Below, one piece after another: positions 13,212 through 13,607 of a stretch of DNA of 13,607 bases. Source of the DNA: an uncultured Lysobacter sp. GTDB taxonomy: Bacteria > Pseudomonadota > Gammaproteobacteria > Xanthomonadales > Xanthomonadaceae. A model generated the notes under the pieces. The model saw only the letters and a list, made by a program, of their open reading frames with translations. It had not been told where the DNA came from and searched no databases. Each line of letters opens with the position of its first letter. Within the stretch, counting starts at the first letter, position 1. The stretch lies in NCBI GenBank assembly GCA_943913335.1, contig CALTXS010000010.1, positions 1-13,607 of the forward strand, given 5' to 3'. Both the position numbers and the translations under genes were made by a program.

Positions 13212-13607
13212 ATGACTATCCGGCCGTATCTAGACAATCTTCCTGCCCTTGGCGACCGCGTTTACGTGGATCCTGCCGCCACCGTGATCGGACGCGTGAC
13301 GCTGGGCGATGACGTGAGCATCTGGCCGGGCACGGTGCTGCGCGGCGATGTGAACTACATCACCGTGGGTGCCCGCACCAATATCCAGGACGGGACCATC
13401 GTGCACGTCTCGCACGACAACGTGCACAACAAGCAGGGCGGCCAGCCGACGATCATCGGCCAGGGTGTGACCGTCGGTCACGGTGCCATCGTGCATGCCT
13501 GCACGATTGGTGATTACGCCCTGATTGGCATGGGATCGACCATTCTCGACGGCGCGCAGATCGGTGCGTATGCCATCGTCGGTGCGGGGGCGGTGATTCC
13601 GCCGGGC
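13212..13607 (+). CDS. Gamma-class carbonic anhydrase family protein, C-terminus outside the window
   Basis: The first 132 residues of a left-handed beta-helix (hexapeptide repeat) protein of the YrdA/gamma carbonic anhydrase group. The opening IRPYLDNLPALGDRVYVDPAATVIGRV is typical, followed by hexapeptide turns (VTLGDDVSIWPGTVLRGD) and the segment TNIQDGTIVHVSH. The three presumed metal-ligand histidines of the family are His65 (IVH), His90 (VGH) and His95 (IVH). The frame is open to the window edge. The ATG at 13212 is chosen because it begins the conserved N-terminus; the upstream TAGG is a weak ribosome binding site. Members are Zn- or Fe-dependent carbonic anhydrases, or related proteins without proven activity, so the exact reaction is not certain. 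A transferase label is often given to such hexapeptide proteins. Confidence 0.85.
   Translation, partial: MTIRPYLDNLPALGDRVYVDPAATVIGRVTLGDDVSIWPGTVLRGDVNYITVGARTNIQDGTIVHVSHDNVHNKQGGQPTIIGQGVTVGHGAIVHACTIGDYALIGMGSTILDGAQIGAYAIVGAGAVIPPG

Noticed and set aside
13016..13237. Minus-strand 73-codon frame similar in part to the one at 12357-12551
   Set aside because: The similarity is due to repeats A and B, and the frame overlaps the start of the carbonic anhydrase gene; no start signals seen.

Overview
The window looks like a piece of a high-GC gammaproteobacterial chromosome. The style of the core genes (a divergent uroporphyrinogen-III synthase beside a YiiD-type thioesterase, a FadI-type thiolase, a gamma carbonic anhydrase, a YibN-type rhodanese) suggests Xanthomonadales (Lysobacteraceae or Rhodanobacteraceae). 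That placement is inference from protein style, not from a marker gene. No rRNA, tRNA, CRISPR array or intact insertion sequence was recognised.

Layout. Positions 1-5831 are mostly housekeeping genes: a partial membrane rhodanese (-), a hot-dog thioesterase (-), hemD (+), a short protein that is only the N-terminal domain of HemY (+), a long imperfect hairpin, a FadI-like thiolase (-), a conserved protein of unknown function (+), a BrnT/BrnA toxin-antitoxin pair (-) and exonuclease III xthA (-). From about 5832 to 13211 the content is accessory: an orphan AlpA-like phage-type regulator, then a metal (most likely copper) resistance block, then an AT-rich, repeat-bearing stretch with a small Cys-rich protein. 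Housekeeping content resumes at 13212 with a gamma-class carbonic anhydrase that runs off the right edge.

The copper block is the main functional unit. On the minus strand a CueR-like MerR regulator, a CopA-type P1B ATPase, a Met/His-rich three-EF-hand secreted protein and a membrane DUF305 protein form one operon. The first three genes are joined by two ATGA stop/start overlaps. Divergent from it is a lipoprotein-like DUF305 protein (+). Convergent with that is a lipoprotein-like DUF411 protein (-), translationally coupled (TGATG) to an upstream small gene whose N-terminus resembles 'mobile mystery protein A' but whose C-terminal half does not. Together they suggest sensing of cytoplasmic Cu(I), export by CopA, and capture by several Met/His-rich periplasmic or membrane proteins.

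Points for a second look: HemY cut to its membrane domain exactly at a long hairpin; the EF-hand/DUF305/DUF411 copper module; the apparent chimera upstream of DUF411; a leaderless-looking BrnT promoter with a TTGTA/TACAA dyad; the orphan AlpA gene next to an inverted repeat; and a diverged remnant of the carbonic anhydrase 5' end about 700 bp upstream of the intact gene, together with a second related repeat.
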